A stretch of DNA of 64,000 nucleotides from Spirodela intermedia (taxonomy: Eukaryota > Streptophyta > Magnoliopsida > Alismatales > Araceae), in assembly GCA_902729315.2 (NCBI GenBank), contig LR746276.1, positions 2,896,169 through 2,960,168 of the forward strand. Reading direction: 5' to 3'. A program made the translations under genes and the position numbers. Every line of letters starts with the position of its first letter. Positions within the stretch are counted from its first letter, which is position 1. Positions 17,001 to 29,573 of this stretch are shown in pieces. The notes beneath the pieces were generated by a model. That model did not search any database, was not told the origin of the DNA, and saw nothing but the letters and a program-made list of their open reading frames with translations.

Positions 17001-18515
17001 TCGTGGGCTAAAATAAAGTTACCAGGATCTTTTGCAATGAACGAGGACAAAACTCTTTTATTTTGGGTGTAAGATGCTCAGCATAACCTTCAACATTTTC
17101 CCGTTCATTGTATAGCTGTCTAGAGGCTTTTGTAATCACAGTGAGAGTGCATATGCGCCACATAGCTTCTTTTGAAATTTAATGACCTGTGGTACTGTCC
17201 ACTTTTGAAAAAGTAATCTCTAATACGGGCAAACAGCATCCGTAATGATAGTAAAAGTGGCAAAGTACTCCTACCACGCATTCTTCTTTGTTCCCTCCTA
17301 ATTTCTCATCCTATTTCGTCTTGATGTTGCATTTATTTTCCCTTCGAATCTATCTATTCATTTTATTTACTTCCAGCTGTCACATATAGCTGCATTTCAA
17401 TAATATCATTATTTTAATGCCATGGGCTGACGTTTTAGGGCTTCAAATGATTTACTTTGGAAAGAGAACTAGAGCGCGCGTAGAGACATTGAATGGGTGT
17501 TGGCCAAATATAATCTACACTGTCTGTAATATCCCAACTTGATGCAAAAAGGGTTATTGCCAAATATCACATTCATTCTTTGATCTTCCATCATAAAGAG
17601 AAAACTTGAATAAAAAAATTGACATATTTTTACTGCGGTTAACTGTTTCATACTCGAGTCATCCAAACATATTTTTATCAATCTTACAGGGGATTATCAC
17701 CCTTAATACTATGTAATAATTGTGTCAAGAAGCATAGATTCCATTGTCTGATATTTCAGATGTGAAAAAAGATGTAGCTCACATCATGTAGTTCATTGCG
17801 CAACAAAGCTCACTTTAGTCAAGGAAGCACGTATTAAAACTGGAGTAGGGATTAAATGAGGAGGGAATTTTTACAACCAAACTGATATTACAGATTTCAC
17901 TAGATCCAAGCAGGTATAATATTTAGCATCAATCAAAAAAACTAAAACGCAATGTTTTCACATATATTTTTATTATTCGAAATATCTAATCCACCATCCT
18001 CTCAAAAGCATCACTATGTATGGATGACAATTTGATTTCAGGCCAAAGCAAGGACAGAATACGCCTCACATCATGACTCTCACTCAAAGGCAGACGTTTG
18101 GACGCTGTAAGAACCCTATTAAAATACAAAACAATGATTTCGACAAGAAATAAAGGAGTCAATTTGATTTACCGGGGACAAAATGGGCTTTTGCAAACGT
18201 AAATAAAAAACGAAAAAGAAACGGAATTCGATAAATCCGGATGATAAAGAAAGATCTAGAATTGCATTGGACGACAGGTAGGGGGTTGCAAGCTTACAGT
18301 TTCAGATCGCTTGAGAAGCGGCCCCTGTAGCAGGTTCCTCCCTGAGCCCGAGGTAAGTTGCCTCTTGATCTTCTCCAAGCTGCTCTCCGTGTCCTCCAGC
18401 TTCTGCAGAGAATAAACTGATAACATTCCACTACAAATGGCCGCGGCTCCCCCTCAGATTCATTCCACGATATCGGAAAAAGACGGCTCACCGCGTGAGT
18501 GCCATTCGTGGACAT
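11076..18515 (-). CDS. SWAP70: SWAP70/DEF6-like PH-domain protein (plant Rac/Rop GEF type)
   Basis: Ten exons on the minus strand join in frame to 496 codons plus stop: 18515-18492, 18402-18298, 16195-16134, 16032-15949, 15838-15807, 15677-15596, 14107-13879, 12512-12285, 11830-11538 and 11427-11076. The product follows the plant SWAP70 family closely and has about its usual length (about 500 aa). Residues 33-131 form a PH domain (GPLLKRSETLRKWNERWVIL near its start, KKEYFLCAETPSAASAW near its end). Residues 132-208 hold an Ala-rich helical block (GTVATVVAAANATA). Residues 209-385 are a charged coiled coil (ETLRVKDEELQQLARELRAR). The last 110 residues are acidic and disordered. In rice the orthologue has been reported as an activator of the small GTPase Rac1 in immune ROS production. 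The PH domain would bind phosphoinositides. The first coding exon encodes only eight residues, and intron 2 is 2.1 kb. Confidence 0.92.
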
Positions 18516-20248
18516 GGCTGGGAGAGGGAGCGAGGGACGCAGAGAGCGACGAGCAGAGGGGATGAGGAAATAGGGTTTTCCAGTCGGAAGAGAAAAGGAG
18601 ACGAGGAAGGTATGGGGGCTTCCGCTGCCCCCCGATGCGCGCAGAAGTCCAACGTGCACGGCGTGATGGCCGTGGAGGTGGAAAGTGGAAGGTGGAGGGG
18701 GTTTGTTCTGCCCTCCCTCCACAGCAGCAGCACAGATCGAGCGCCTCCCGCGTATGTTAGCACTCTGAAGTCTGCTATGCTGCGCGCCTCCGAGGGGTGG
18801 ACGACGAGACTCTGAGCGTCGTTTGACTTTGAGGAGAGGCGTTACTAGTCGGATTATTATCGGATCCAAGTGCACAATACGTCTGGCCCGACGAGAACCC
18901 GTTAAATTTGCGGATCTATTTATCAGACTTTCATAAAACACCATGAGCTAAGCTTCATCCTGGTCCCTATAAAATCACGGGCATCATAAAGTCAACGCAT
19001 TAACATCATCTAATACTTGCCAAATAATTTTTTGAGTTAATTTCAAATAAAGTATGATATTGGACTATTATTAAACTATACTTGATTTCATGTGAGAGAT
19101 CTCAAAGGCCAAGGCTGTGTGTAGGTAGGAATGGTTGACTTGTGACTCCCACAAGGATGGTGCTCTTCACAGAATGCTCAAGTAATGTTGATATGTTTCC
19201 TCATAGTTTTCTTCTTTGTCTTAGAGAATGGGAGAGGATGCTTTAACATTCTTAATCCTTTTCCTCTTTTAGAAGTGATAACCTAATTAGTAGAGGGTAG
19301 AGGTACAATATAATGGAATGGTGGAGGTAGTTTGATTAAAGAGAGGTTAGAGAAATAGATATGATAGTGATACCCTAACTATTTTTACTCTCTCTCTCTC
19401 TCTCTCTCAACTGGAGGGTAGAGATAAGAGTATAATGAATAGTTTGATTAAAGAGAGGTTAGAGAAATAGAGATGATAGCTCACTAGACCACCTTAATAT
19501 TCTTATTCTCTCTCTCAAAATTTTCATGAATTAATCACTGTTTTTTTCTTACCTCCTATGAATGACAAGGTTTGAGCCCTCTCCCATTTTAGAGCATAAC
19601 AAGCAAAAGAGCATATAAATTTGATGATGTGACCCCAGTTTTAATATCTTGTGGATCACATCCCTCAAGTTATTTAGTATTATTGCCACTTATAAAGTCA
19701 AAAATGAGTGTACAATGAAAGCTTAAAGTCACAAAGAGTGCATGCACAAGTAACATGAGGAATTTATGAGCATGATGAACTTAAAATAAAATAAAATAAA
19801 ATCATGATTTTAATAAATCAATTAGGAATTCATTAAAGAGTTTTTGGTTGTGAATTTTCCTACTAAAATAAATGGCCTATTCGTAATAATTTAGGCCAAG
19901 AGTTATGACATATTTATTTAGTTTACCTACTAAACCTTGCATGAGGTCAAAGTCCTTAAGAGAAGGATCAACACAAGGGATTTCTTGGAAACTTGCAGCC
20001 CACTTCATTCAGAAGTATATTTACAATATGCTCTTCCGATGGGTATGTATAGATATACACCCTAGAGCATATTGGTTACAAAAGTACGTATAAATGGCTT
20101 AAATGTAGTTAGCCCCAGACAGAGTAGAATCGCCGGGAGAGAATTTCATTTGTTGGGCGTCGTTGAGAGAAGGCTTACCCGGGACTGCGGGGTTTCCGCT
20201 TCCCTTTGCAATCATCTCTGATCAGGGGGAGCAATCGGAAGGGGAAGG
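18516..20248. other. Head-to-head promoter region between SWAP70 and the FYVE gene
   Basis: About 1.7 kb separates the two divergent start codons. The SWAP70-proximal 300 bases are GC-rich (leader and promoter side), the centre is AT-rich, and a 40-bp sequence is duplicated near 19328-19479. Open frames near 18500-18940 overlap the SWAP70 first exon and are not independent genes. Confidence 0.6.
19328..19479. repeat. Direct repeat of 40 bp, period 112 bp
   Basis: TAGTTTGATTAAAGAGAGG followed by TTAGAGAAATAGAnATGATAG occurs at 19328-19367 and again at 19440-19479 with one mismatch. A weaker match (GAGGGTAGAG) precedes each copy, so the duplicated unit is larger, about 112 bases. A short CT tract lies between the copies. 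Confidence 0.8.
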
Positions 20249-23200
20249 ATGCTGGAGAAGATTGGATTGCCGGCAAAGCCCTCGATGCGTGGGGGGAGCT
20301 GGGTCGTCGACGCGTCGCACTGCCAGGGGTGTTCCTCCCAGTTTTCTTTCATCAGTCGCAAGGTTTGCGATCTTCTTCCCTTTTTGCTTTTTCGAGGTAT
20401 GGAGGACGGTCTTCCTACCGAGATTCTTAGCCTCTTTTCTTCGATCGACTGAAAGCCCGCTCTGTCTACTTTCTCACGATGTCCGTGGCAATGGTACGGA
20501 ATTCGATATGATCGACCTCTTCTGGGGTTGATTCTGTTTGGCTCGTTGAGCAATTGATGAGCCCCCTTTTGTGGATCTCAACAGCAATGTCTTCAGAAAT
20601 CAGAAGAAAGAAGTTTATGTGTATCTTTCTCATCACTTGGAAGGCAGCATAAAAACGTGGGCTCGTCGTCAAGTCCCAGTGTGAATCTGATGCACATGAA
20701 GCCAGGTGCCGATGTGCTGTTGGTCATCACTCTCTCTAAAAATTCATTTCGTTTTTCATCCTCCGTCTTCGTTATTTTTATAGCCATCTAGATGAAATCC
20801 AGCGTTTTCTACCTTACAAATTATGGGAAACTAGGCGTGCGTTATTTTTATAGCCATCTAGATGGGCTTAGTCTGAATATATCCGTTTGCTTTGCAGGAG
20901 GACATGTTTACCGGGTTTTTGTAATTTATCGATGACCAAAGGTTTTCACTTTGGGGATCGATCTTTGAAGTAGTGGAAGGGATTCACCCTCCATTCTGGT
21001 TTGTATTGGTGATCTTTGAGGAAGATGTTTAGATGAGGAGGTTTACCAAGGTAGTGGATTCGTGAAGAAAATTGTCTCTACCTGTCTATAGTGTCAAACA
21101 CGTCAACAGGGAAGACATGTGATTTGTCTCATCTGATAGGTCACCTCTAATGAGGAAACACGATAACCTTTCCTATTTAACCAAGTTAAGATAAACTCTA
21201 CTCATGAATAGGGTAAAGCCCCTGTTCTTTCAAATGAGGGAAAACTAGCAGACCAGTAGACGATGTAACATTTTGGGCAACTTGGAGGGCACATAAGTCA
21301 TCTTACTTGTACATTTTTTCTTTTTTTCACTCAAAGGAACGTAAACAAATGTAAGTGTAAGTCGTGAACTTAGATGTGAAGAACACCTCACTGAGGGATG
21401 TGTATGTACTGAGTAAATTTATATGGGAGGGGTCCAATGCTTGAGACATAAGTTGGACTAGTTCCTTGACTTCATCTTCAATTCACGTCTCACGGCTATA
21501 AGCCTAAAAGACGATACTGATTGGTGGAGGAATTCAGAAGTTTGCTGTTTTATTGGAGTGTATTATCTATCTGAATGAAGAAGAGGAGATGTTGTAGAAC
21601 ATCGTACGTTCAAAGTATTATGAGCAACTAAATGCTTAGGGAGCGGGAGCTCAAGAGTGCGGTTGAATATTGATTGATACATTAGGGCCTACCGAAATAA
21701 TGAAACATAAACTGGAGTGTCTCTACTGATTCAGTGTAAAAGATGAAAGCATGGGCAATGTAGGATAACATTATATTGCTTATGTACTGATTGTGGCCAG
21801 GATAGATAAGAGGTAATTCAAAGAAGGAAAAGGGTAAGATAGTGTTCTGGCGAGGGTTTTACTGCGCTAATTCGAATTGAAAACAACCTGTAGATGCTCC
21901 TGGAAAGGCAACGTTGTCACAGAGTATTGGAGTGATCTATTCTTTAATGCTGGTCAGTGCTGCCTTTGTGAGTAGAATTGTCCCGCGTGGTTGAAGTTGG
22001 AATAGGCGCAGAGTGAAGGCAAATTTCCTAAGCTGTGGTTAATATTCACATTGAGGTGGAAAGGGCGTAGGAGTTTGTACTTAGGCTTCATGAGGAAGTC
22101 CCTTTACAGTAAACCGTGAACTCAATGTCACACTTTCCATGGATAGAACTCCCCTCGTCTTCTTCAATGAAGGCTTTAGACAATATTTACTGTTAACACT
22201 AATGGGTTTAGGACAAAGTGCATCATTAACGGGTTTACCTCAAACGAAGTCTGGCAAAATATAATGTTTTTTTCTGACCATTCCTCCTCATGGGTGCGAT
22301 TAGTTTGCTTGATAATCTACATGGGTTAGAAGAACCAGTTTTACAATAGTTGAAGCTAATTTTCATCTGCTGACCTTTTCATTCTGGTTAATATCTACAC
22401 TTCAGCATCACTGCCGCAGATGTGGAGGAATATTTTGCAACAGTTGTACTCAGCAGAGGATGACCTTGCGTGGACAAGGGGATGCACCTGTTCGGATATG
22501 TGATCCTTGTAAGAAGCTCGAAGATGCTGCACGCTTTGAGTTGCGACATGGACACAAAAATCGCACAATGAAAGGTAGTGTATTTTTCTTTGCTGTCTGC
22601 TGTCATGTTGCATACAACAAGCATTATCCTTATCCATTCTATATTTTTCACTTTCTGTGCAGTTCTAGCCTTTTGTGCAGCTTGTGTGATGCCTCTCCAT
22701 CAGTAGTTCTTTCCCTTTTATGGTCACAGCTCTAGGAAATAAAACTTCTGTGCTTAGGTGAAGTAAAAACAGCTTGCATTTAGACTTATACATTGGTGAC
22801 AGAAAAAATGGCGTTCAGAAGGTTATCATAAACTGATATTTAGTTTTCCGGCATCTAATGAAAAAGCACATGGTGTGGAGCATTTTTCATTCGGCTCTAA
22901 AATTTTCATTTCATGACGTTTCTTTTATTTATTTATTTGGTAACGGTGGACAATGAAAGTTATAACCAGGATTACTGGTTCATGCGAGTGAGGTACTTTA
23001 CCTGTAGTGCTTTAGTATCAGAACTAACGTAATGCAATATAATTTTTTTCTGCATACGCGAGCAAAATGAAATGCAGTGAATACTATCCAACCAAATTTA
23101 TCAGCGTAAAACATTACTCTGCATGCTTTTCCTTAGGTACCCTAAAACTGGAACCGAGGCAGGAGGAAGAGGCTTTCAGCCAGACACCTGGAACAGAAGA

Positions 23201-26012
23201 GAATCTTAGTTCTTCATCCTTACGGGAGCCACGATCTGATATGGCCACAGGTATTGCCTCAAGCTCGAAACATCCGAATGAAGCTGCCACTTCAGAGAGT
23301 AATGGGGATGCTCTCAAAGGTGGCAACATATTGAATGAAATGGAGTCCAAGAGCCCCGAAGAGTTGCGCCAACAGGCAGTGGAAGAGAAGAAAAAACACA
23401 GAATTTTAAAGGGAGAAGGGAAGCACGAAGAGGCACTCCAGGCTTTTAAACGAGGTAAAGAGCTTGAAAGGCAGGCTCAGGCCCTGGACATTGCCTTGAG
23501 AAAAAGTCGCAGGAAATCCTCAGCTTCAACCAACTCTGTTATATCTCAGGATAAAAATGATAGTAGTGAGGGATTAACTGACAAAAGGAATCCCACCTCG
23601 CAGTCAAGGAAGCCGGTAAAAGATGACCTTGTATCCGAACTGAGAGATCTGGGATGGACTGATGGAGATCTGCATGATAGTGACAAAAAGCCAGAGAATT
23701 TGAGCTTGGAAGGTGAACTGTCAAGCATTATAAAAGAAGTTCTCCCGAAAGCCAGTGCAAGGAAGGGACCCAGCGCCATTGATAACAGTCAGGTTCTTGC
23801 TCACAAGAAAAAAGCTCTCATGCTCAAACGCGAAGGAAAGCTTGCTGAGGCAAAGGAGGAACTGAAAAAGGCCAAAGTGCTAGAGAAAGAATTGGAAGAA
23901 CAGGCGCTTCTGGGCCAGGCTGATGACTCTGACGATGAACTTTCAACCCTTGTTCGCAGTTTGGATGATCACAAACAAGATGACCCATTGGCAGATTTTG
24001 GACCTAATCTTCTAACGAATTTTGACCCTATCTCTGTTCCAGACGACCTTGTACTTGATGACAATTTTGATGTGAACGATGATGATATGAATGACCCTGA
24101 TATGGCCGCTGCCTTGAAATCATTTGGCTGGAGCGAGGAAGATGACCACGCTGAGGAAGATGGTACAGTGTCTCTACCCAGCAGAAGAGAGTCACCACAG
24201 AGTGAAGTATTGCGACTCAAGAAAGAGGCTTTGAACCAGAAACGTGCTGGTAATACGGCAGAGGCCGTGGGGTTGCTGAAGAAAGCAAAACAGCTTGAGA
24301 AGGACCTTGAGATCGCCCAGAATGAGCCACCAGCTTCTCACTCTAGAAGCCAACCCATATCTGAGGTCAATGATAAAATTGTCACAGAGATTAAGGATCC
24401 TGAATTTCGGCCCAAACCCAAAAGCAAACTCTTAATACAGAGGGAGCTTCTGGCTTTGAAGAAGAAGGCTCTGGCTTTACGGAGAGAAGGGCGTGTGGAT
24501 GAAGCAGATGAGGAGCTGAGCAAAGGGAAAGACCTCGAGCTCCAGCTCCAAGAGATGGAGAATCCCCCAAACCTTGCACCTGCGAAGTTGGAGGGCATCA
24601 AGAAGAATCAGCATCAATCCTTTGCGCCTCTGGATGTTTCAGCAAGTTTTGCCGTTGATGAGGAGCCAGAAGCCACACCAGAGGTGACTGAAAACGATAT
24701 GGATGATCCGGCTCTGCTTTCAGTCCTAAAGAATTTGGGCTGGACAGAAGAAGATGTTGTGGCTGTAAGCAGCACTGGGGGATCATCTGGGCAAGCAAGT
24801 GATCAACTCACTGAGGAAACTTGTCCTCCTTCAAGTGTCCCGAAGGTTCAGAGGTCTAAGGCCGAAATCCAGAGAGAAATTTTGGCTATAAAGAGAAGGG
24901 CCCTTGCATTCAGGCGGCAAGGGAAAACCCAGGAAGCAGAGGAAGAGTTGGAAAGGGCAAAGCCCCTCGAAGAACAGATACAAGCAATGGAGGCTCAACT
25001 TCCACCTGAACTGTCAGAACCAAAAACATCAAAAGAATCTAAGGTCCCCGAGAATGAAGTTACCCAAGAAGAGGCTCACGATGTGGGCTTGGAGAGGGGA
25101 GAAGCTTCTTCTAGATCGGCACTGTCATTGCCTGATGTATCTGCTCCTGGAACTTCTAAACCAGAGTCACCACCGGTTGCAGCTTTGGTGGGTTCCCAGC
25201 ATAATCAAAGAGATCCTGAGGGTATTTCCTCCTCTCAATCTGGGAAGCATTCTGTCATGAACCCAGTTCCAGATAGTGAAGACAACCCGTCTCCGAGTCT
25301 CGAATCTCTGGATGACCAGATACGAGCCCGGAAGAGGAAGGCCGTTGCTTTGAAGAGGGAAGGGAAGTTGGCTGAAGCCCGAGAGGAGTTAAGACAGGCA
25401 AAGCTTATGGAGAAGGGTCTGGAAGAAGGGAAACGTGGCCAGGTTGTTGAAGTCGGTCAAAGCAGCAGCTCCACCTCCACATCTAGCACTTCTGTCGTGT
25501 TTGAAAGAAAGCCGCTGTCAGGTCGGGATCGTTTCAAGCTGCAGCAGGAATCGCTCGCCCACAAACGCCAGGCTCTGAGGCTGCGAAGGGAAGGCAAGAT
25601 TGAAGAATCTGAAGCAGAGTTTGAACTGGCCAAGTCTCTGGAGGCCCAGTTGGAGGAGATGGATAACAGCAAGAGCTTAACTAACAAGAATGGAGCCCAG
25701 GCAGATGATTCTGTTGTTGAGGATCTTCTTGATCCCCAACTAATGTCTGCTCTCAGATCGATAGGATGGGAAGAATCTGATATTAAACCTTCATCCAAGA
25801 AGGTGAATATCATCTCGCCGGAGAAATCAGAAGCCAAGATCGCCCATCCCAAGGACGTGGCCGCCTACCCTGAGAGAGCTAAACTGGAAGAGCAGATCAA
25901 CTCCGAGAAGCGCCGGGCACTGAACCTGAAGCGGGCTGGGAAGCAAGCCGAGGCCTTGGAAGCTCTGCGCTCGGCCAAGTCTCTCGAAAAGAAGCTCATG
26001 TCGCTGGGCTGA
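20249..26012 (+). CDS. FYVE zinc-finger protein with eight helical-hairpin repeats
   Basis: Three exons (20249-20362, 22406-22574 and 23137-26012) join to 1052 codons plus stop. Residues 17-75 form a FYVE finger with WVVD, KHHCRRCG and RIC motifs and all eight zinc cysteines (25, 28, 41, 44, 49, 52, 70, 73). Such fingers bind PI3P on endosomes. The single 2.9-kb last exon encodes eight copies of a hairpin of about 36 residues: KKKALMLKREGKLAEAKEEL, then a helix ending in AKxLExxL. They start near residues 170, 315, 451, 531, 675, 820, 896 and 1011. Four short L-x3-GW-x-E/D motifs (near 259, 417, 620 and 963) sit between them. The gene matches an uncharacterised plant FYVE protein family (I believe Arabidopsis At1g61690-like). 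Function is unknown; endosomal sorting is the obvious guess. Intron 1 is 2.0 kb and splits the FYVE finger. Confidence 0.88.
20771..20864 (+). repeat. Pair of identical 24-bp direct repeats in FYVE intron 1
   Basis: The 24 bases at 20771-20794 (beginning GTTATTTTTATAGCC) recur exactly at 20841-20864, 70 bases apart. The intervening sequence is not duplicated further. Origin unclear. Confidence 0.9.
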
Positions 26013-26029
26013 CGTGCGGTCTACCAGCA

Positions 26030-26035
26030 AATAAA
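26030..26035 (+). terminator. Candidate poly(A) signal close to the FYVE-gene stop
   Basis: AATAAA begins 18 bases after the TGA. This is unusually close, so a later, less canonical signal may be used instead. Confidence 0.25.
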
Positions 26036-27754
26036 TCGCCGTCAATTTTATTCCATGGGTTGAAATGTCAGATGTGGAAATAATTTGTGAGGGAATTCGA
26101 TCGTCGTTCCTCCAGCAGTGTAGATTTCTTGTGCGTGCCTCTGACGATATGTTAATAATGTTGTGAGAGAATATTTTACAGAATAACATCTGAGCGAGGC
26201 CCTCCGGGCCAACCCTGTTCCGGCCAAGTAATCTACATTGTGGATTGTTCTTGGCTGCACATTTAAACTCATGCAGCAAGAAGCTCTGAGTAGGCTTCCA
26301 GATTACGGGGAGGAATAATCGGTTCCGGAGAGTGACCTTCTTCAAGACCATGGTTGGTTCTAATCAGATGCGTCGAGAGAATGGCTCTTAATCTGCGTTT
26401 GTTTCTCTACAAGGGATGATTGCTGAGCTATCCCACATCGCTTTTTTTGAAACCGTAGCGAGAATCAGGGAGACTTAAAAGCTGCGTCCAAGTGGAATTA
26501 CTTGTGCAATGTTTGGGAGGACAACTTACACGGATGGACCCAAAAGCTAGTTAGTGGGCAGCGATGGTACCATCATTTTCCATCGACTACGTTATTAACA
26601 TAACGCCAATCAGGAGGGAGGTCTCCGATCGGTCGGCGGCGGCGCCCGATGAGGCCGCAATGGCCGGAAGAAGAAGAAGTCGCGTCCGCGCAGGTGAAAG
26701 ATGAAGTAGAAGAGCTCAGCAAGGAAAACAAAGCCGCAAGGGAAACCCGCCGATTACCGCACTTGGTCGCTTCTGGCTGTAGCGGCTGGCCTGTCGACTC
26801 CTCCTCCCTACTGGACGAAGATGAAGACCTCCATGTAGTTCTGAGATTCGTCTGGTGAAAGAGTAGTGCATGGGGATCTGAAGAACAAGCTGCTCCTCAC
26901 GCTGCGGTGAATAAGTCGAAAGACGACACTTTGTCTTTTCGAAACGCGTCGTACATGTTCAAGGAGAAAAATCGTCTACGAAGAGAACAATGAATCACGT
27001 GATGAGAAAGAAAATGAGGATTCGATCATCGGGGAAAAGTAGAGGATGCTCCATGGTGGGTTTCAGCCGGCCTGAAGGGAGGGAGGAGCCCAGTGCAGTA
27101 TGGAGGGAAGAGAGAGAGAGAGGGTAGATACCATGCTACGGTACTTCTGTAGTCCTTTTGCCATGATTTTCTGCTTAGTTAGGAAGAAACGAAGAGGCTC
27201 CAATCCTTCGGTTGCTCAAGGGTTTGAAGGATGAACACGTCGCCCACATTTAAAGGCGCTCGCTAAATAATTTTGAACCAGAAGAATGGAAGATCTGCTT
27301 CTCTGGACCTTGGAGTGGCAGCTTTTCCTAGAACGACTTGAAGAGATTAAGTATTCAGTAACATTCAATTTACATGATCGACCTGAACAACGCCCGAACT
27401 CCGTGGATGTGTCCGTTCCGAACGCGTCTCGCGGTAATAACGTCGGAGAACAACCCAAGCCGACGCTGTGAAAATATGGCCACGGTAAATATTGAATAAG
27501 TTATCAGGGGAGATTGTGAAAGAACATGAAATTTTAGTTGAATTTAGCGCAGCATCAGAAAAAAAAAAAGGCTAACTTTTGAGCCCCCTCAGTTTTTTGT
27601 TAGTGCAACATCAAACTTTCTTGGAGTCTCAAGTGATGAATCTTGGACAAGGACGAAAATAAGATATCAACGCATAAATTAAAATTGGAGTCTCAAATGA
27701 TGAATCATGGACTTATCCAAAACGATCATTTTATCCCTCTCCGTAGATTCTCTC

Positions 27755-27783
27755 TCTCCCTCCTTCCCCCTCTCTCTCCCTCC

Positions 27784-27815
<32 letters not shown>

Positions 27816-27904
27816 CCTCTCCCTCTCTCTCTCTCTCTCTCCCTCTTTATCTTTATCTCGCTCCCCCTCCCCCCCTCTCTCTCTTTCTCTCTCTTTCTCT
27901 CTCG

Positions 27905-27937
<33 letters not shown>

Positions 27938-27979
27938 TCTCTCTCTCTCCCTCTCTCTCTCTCTCTCCCTCTCTCTCTG
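27755..27979 (+). repeat. Long CT/CCCT-rich polypyrimidine tract
   Basis: About 225 bases of almost pure pyrimidine on the plus strand, made of CT runs broken by CCCT, TTTCT and TTTAT. Spurious Ser/Leu/Pro frames cross it. Confidence 0.9.
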
Positions 27980-28453
27980 ACTAGTTTATACGGCAATAGA
28001 ATAAATACGTATTCTCAACTACCACCAGACAAAAGATCGTCTTCTTAATCTTGTTCCCAGAGAGTCACCAAATAGGATTGTGTGCTATACTTCTGTTTTT
28101 TTTTTTAATATGATTTTTTCTTTAATGAGTAGAACCTTCCAGGCTGAACATAATAAAAAAATTAACGATTCCCATCCATTTTTTCGATCGTGATGTATGA
28201 AAATATATGGGTTCGAAGAATTATCGATTCGGCGTTGCTTGTTCGAATTTCCCATAGGTCCTCGTTAATGAAGCTTCTGTGCCCCACGTGTCTTGACTTT
28301 GACCTGGAAGGCAGCGGGGTTGGGATTGATCACCGGCGTCCTCTACCCGGGGATAGCACCTACGGTTACGAGCCGATGAACCACCATCTGACGTCTAGAA
28401 AACGAACATGTGCCTAAACCAACGGTCGATCTTTGATGGCGAGTTATCCCCCC

Positions 28454-28490
<37 letters not shown>
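28454..28490 (+). repeat. (CT)n microsatellite
   Basis: Perfect CT run of about 18 units in intergenic DNA. Confidence 0.95.
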
Positions 28491-28491
<1 letters not shown>

Positions 28492-29283
28492 TTCCGTATA
28501 ACTGTGTCTGCACGGAGTAAACAGTAGTATTATCTAGAAAACGAGTGGTGTTAGGCACAACAGGGATGCTTCTCAGCCGGCTCTCGTGGACCGAGTCAAA
28601 TCAGCTGCGATGCCAACAAATATTTTATTAATCCCAACCCCGCTGACTGAAAATGGCAGTCTCCTCCAAATAACAGATCAGCGAAGCACCTTGCCTGCTC
28701 TGTGTTGGGATACTTAATGATATTTTATTATCCCAGAGCATATTATATTGATGGAAAACCACGTCATGTGTGCGGTATATAACACGAAGTAAACTGGAGT
28801 CAGTGCGCCTATAACATGCCATTTAAGCTTGAAGTAGCCAATACAATACTAAATTTTGAAATGTTAGGCGGTCATTCAAAGTCAGCGTTGTTATACTTGG
28901 AATCAAAATGGGCTTGCATTCCACGTAGAATCACAGTTGCAAATTCCGAATTATTCGCTAGATTAAAATTTATTATTTTGCAAAGAAAAAGGTAAAATTA
29001 ATATTATTTTGCGTTCCACTTAGAACTATAATGGCTGCCGGTGATGTGATGATAGGTTTTCGCGAAGAATAGTAGATGGTGTATCACGGTTGGATAGTCC
29101 TAAGCACCTCGCTCGGAACGCAATGGGAATAACCCATGCCATGAATAACGACGTCATTGGCGGAGGGGAATTTGGGTTAGAGATCTTCTTAGAGAATGCA
29201 AAAAACGCATGGCATGGTCCTGGCTGGCGGCTGTAAGCGAGGAGGCTGGAGGTGCCTTCTACGCCGCACACTTCTGGAGAGAT

Positions 29284-29285
<2 letters not shown>

Positions 29286-29319
<34 letters not shown>
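29286..29319 (+). repeat. (GA)n microsatellite
   Basis: Perfect GA run of about 17 units, about 430 bases before the first alpha-dioxygenase start codon. Confidence 0.95.
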
Positions 29320-29323
<4 letters not shown>

Positions 29324-29542
29324 AGGAGAGGAAAATGAGTTTGATTGCCACACGAGTATACAACGAAGCAGAGAAAGAGAGAGAGGGTGCGAGCAGAGGA
29401 AGACGAGTTTGATAGCTGCACGTCATGAAGACTTTTCAGAGGGGGACCGTTTCAGAGGATGGAAGAGTTGATTGTAGAGAAAGGGTGAAAGGAGATCAAG
29501 GACAGATTGATAACTATACCTCTCGGCGAAAGGACGGATTGA

Positions 29543-29545
<3 letters not shown>

Positions 29546-29573
<28 letters not shown>
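29546..29573 (+). repeat. (GA)n microsatellite in the probable 5' leader
   Basis: GA run of about 14 units inside a broader purine-rich stretch (29520-29740) just before the alpha-dioxygenase ATG. Confidence 0.9.

Noticed and set aside
18294-18944. Minus-strand frame of 216 codons at the SWAP70 5' end
   Set aside because: It runs through SWAP70 exon 1 into an intron and upstream DNA. The family match is obtained only with the spliced eight-residue first exon.
24904-25260. Alternative-frame open frames within the FYVE gene's last exon
   Set aside because: They overlap the well-supported repeat-coding frame and reflect its purine-rich codon bias.
27643-28048. Long Ser/Leu/Pro open frames across the CT tracts (also at 9739-10068, 31688-32107, 32887-33072)
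   Set aside because: They are translations of dinucleotide repeats, which cannot contain stops in two frames, and have no family features.
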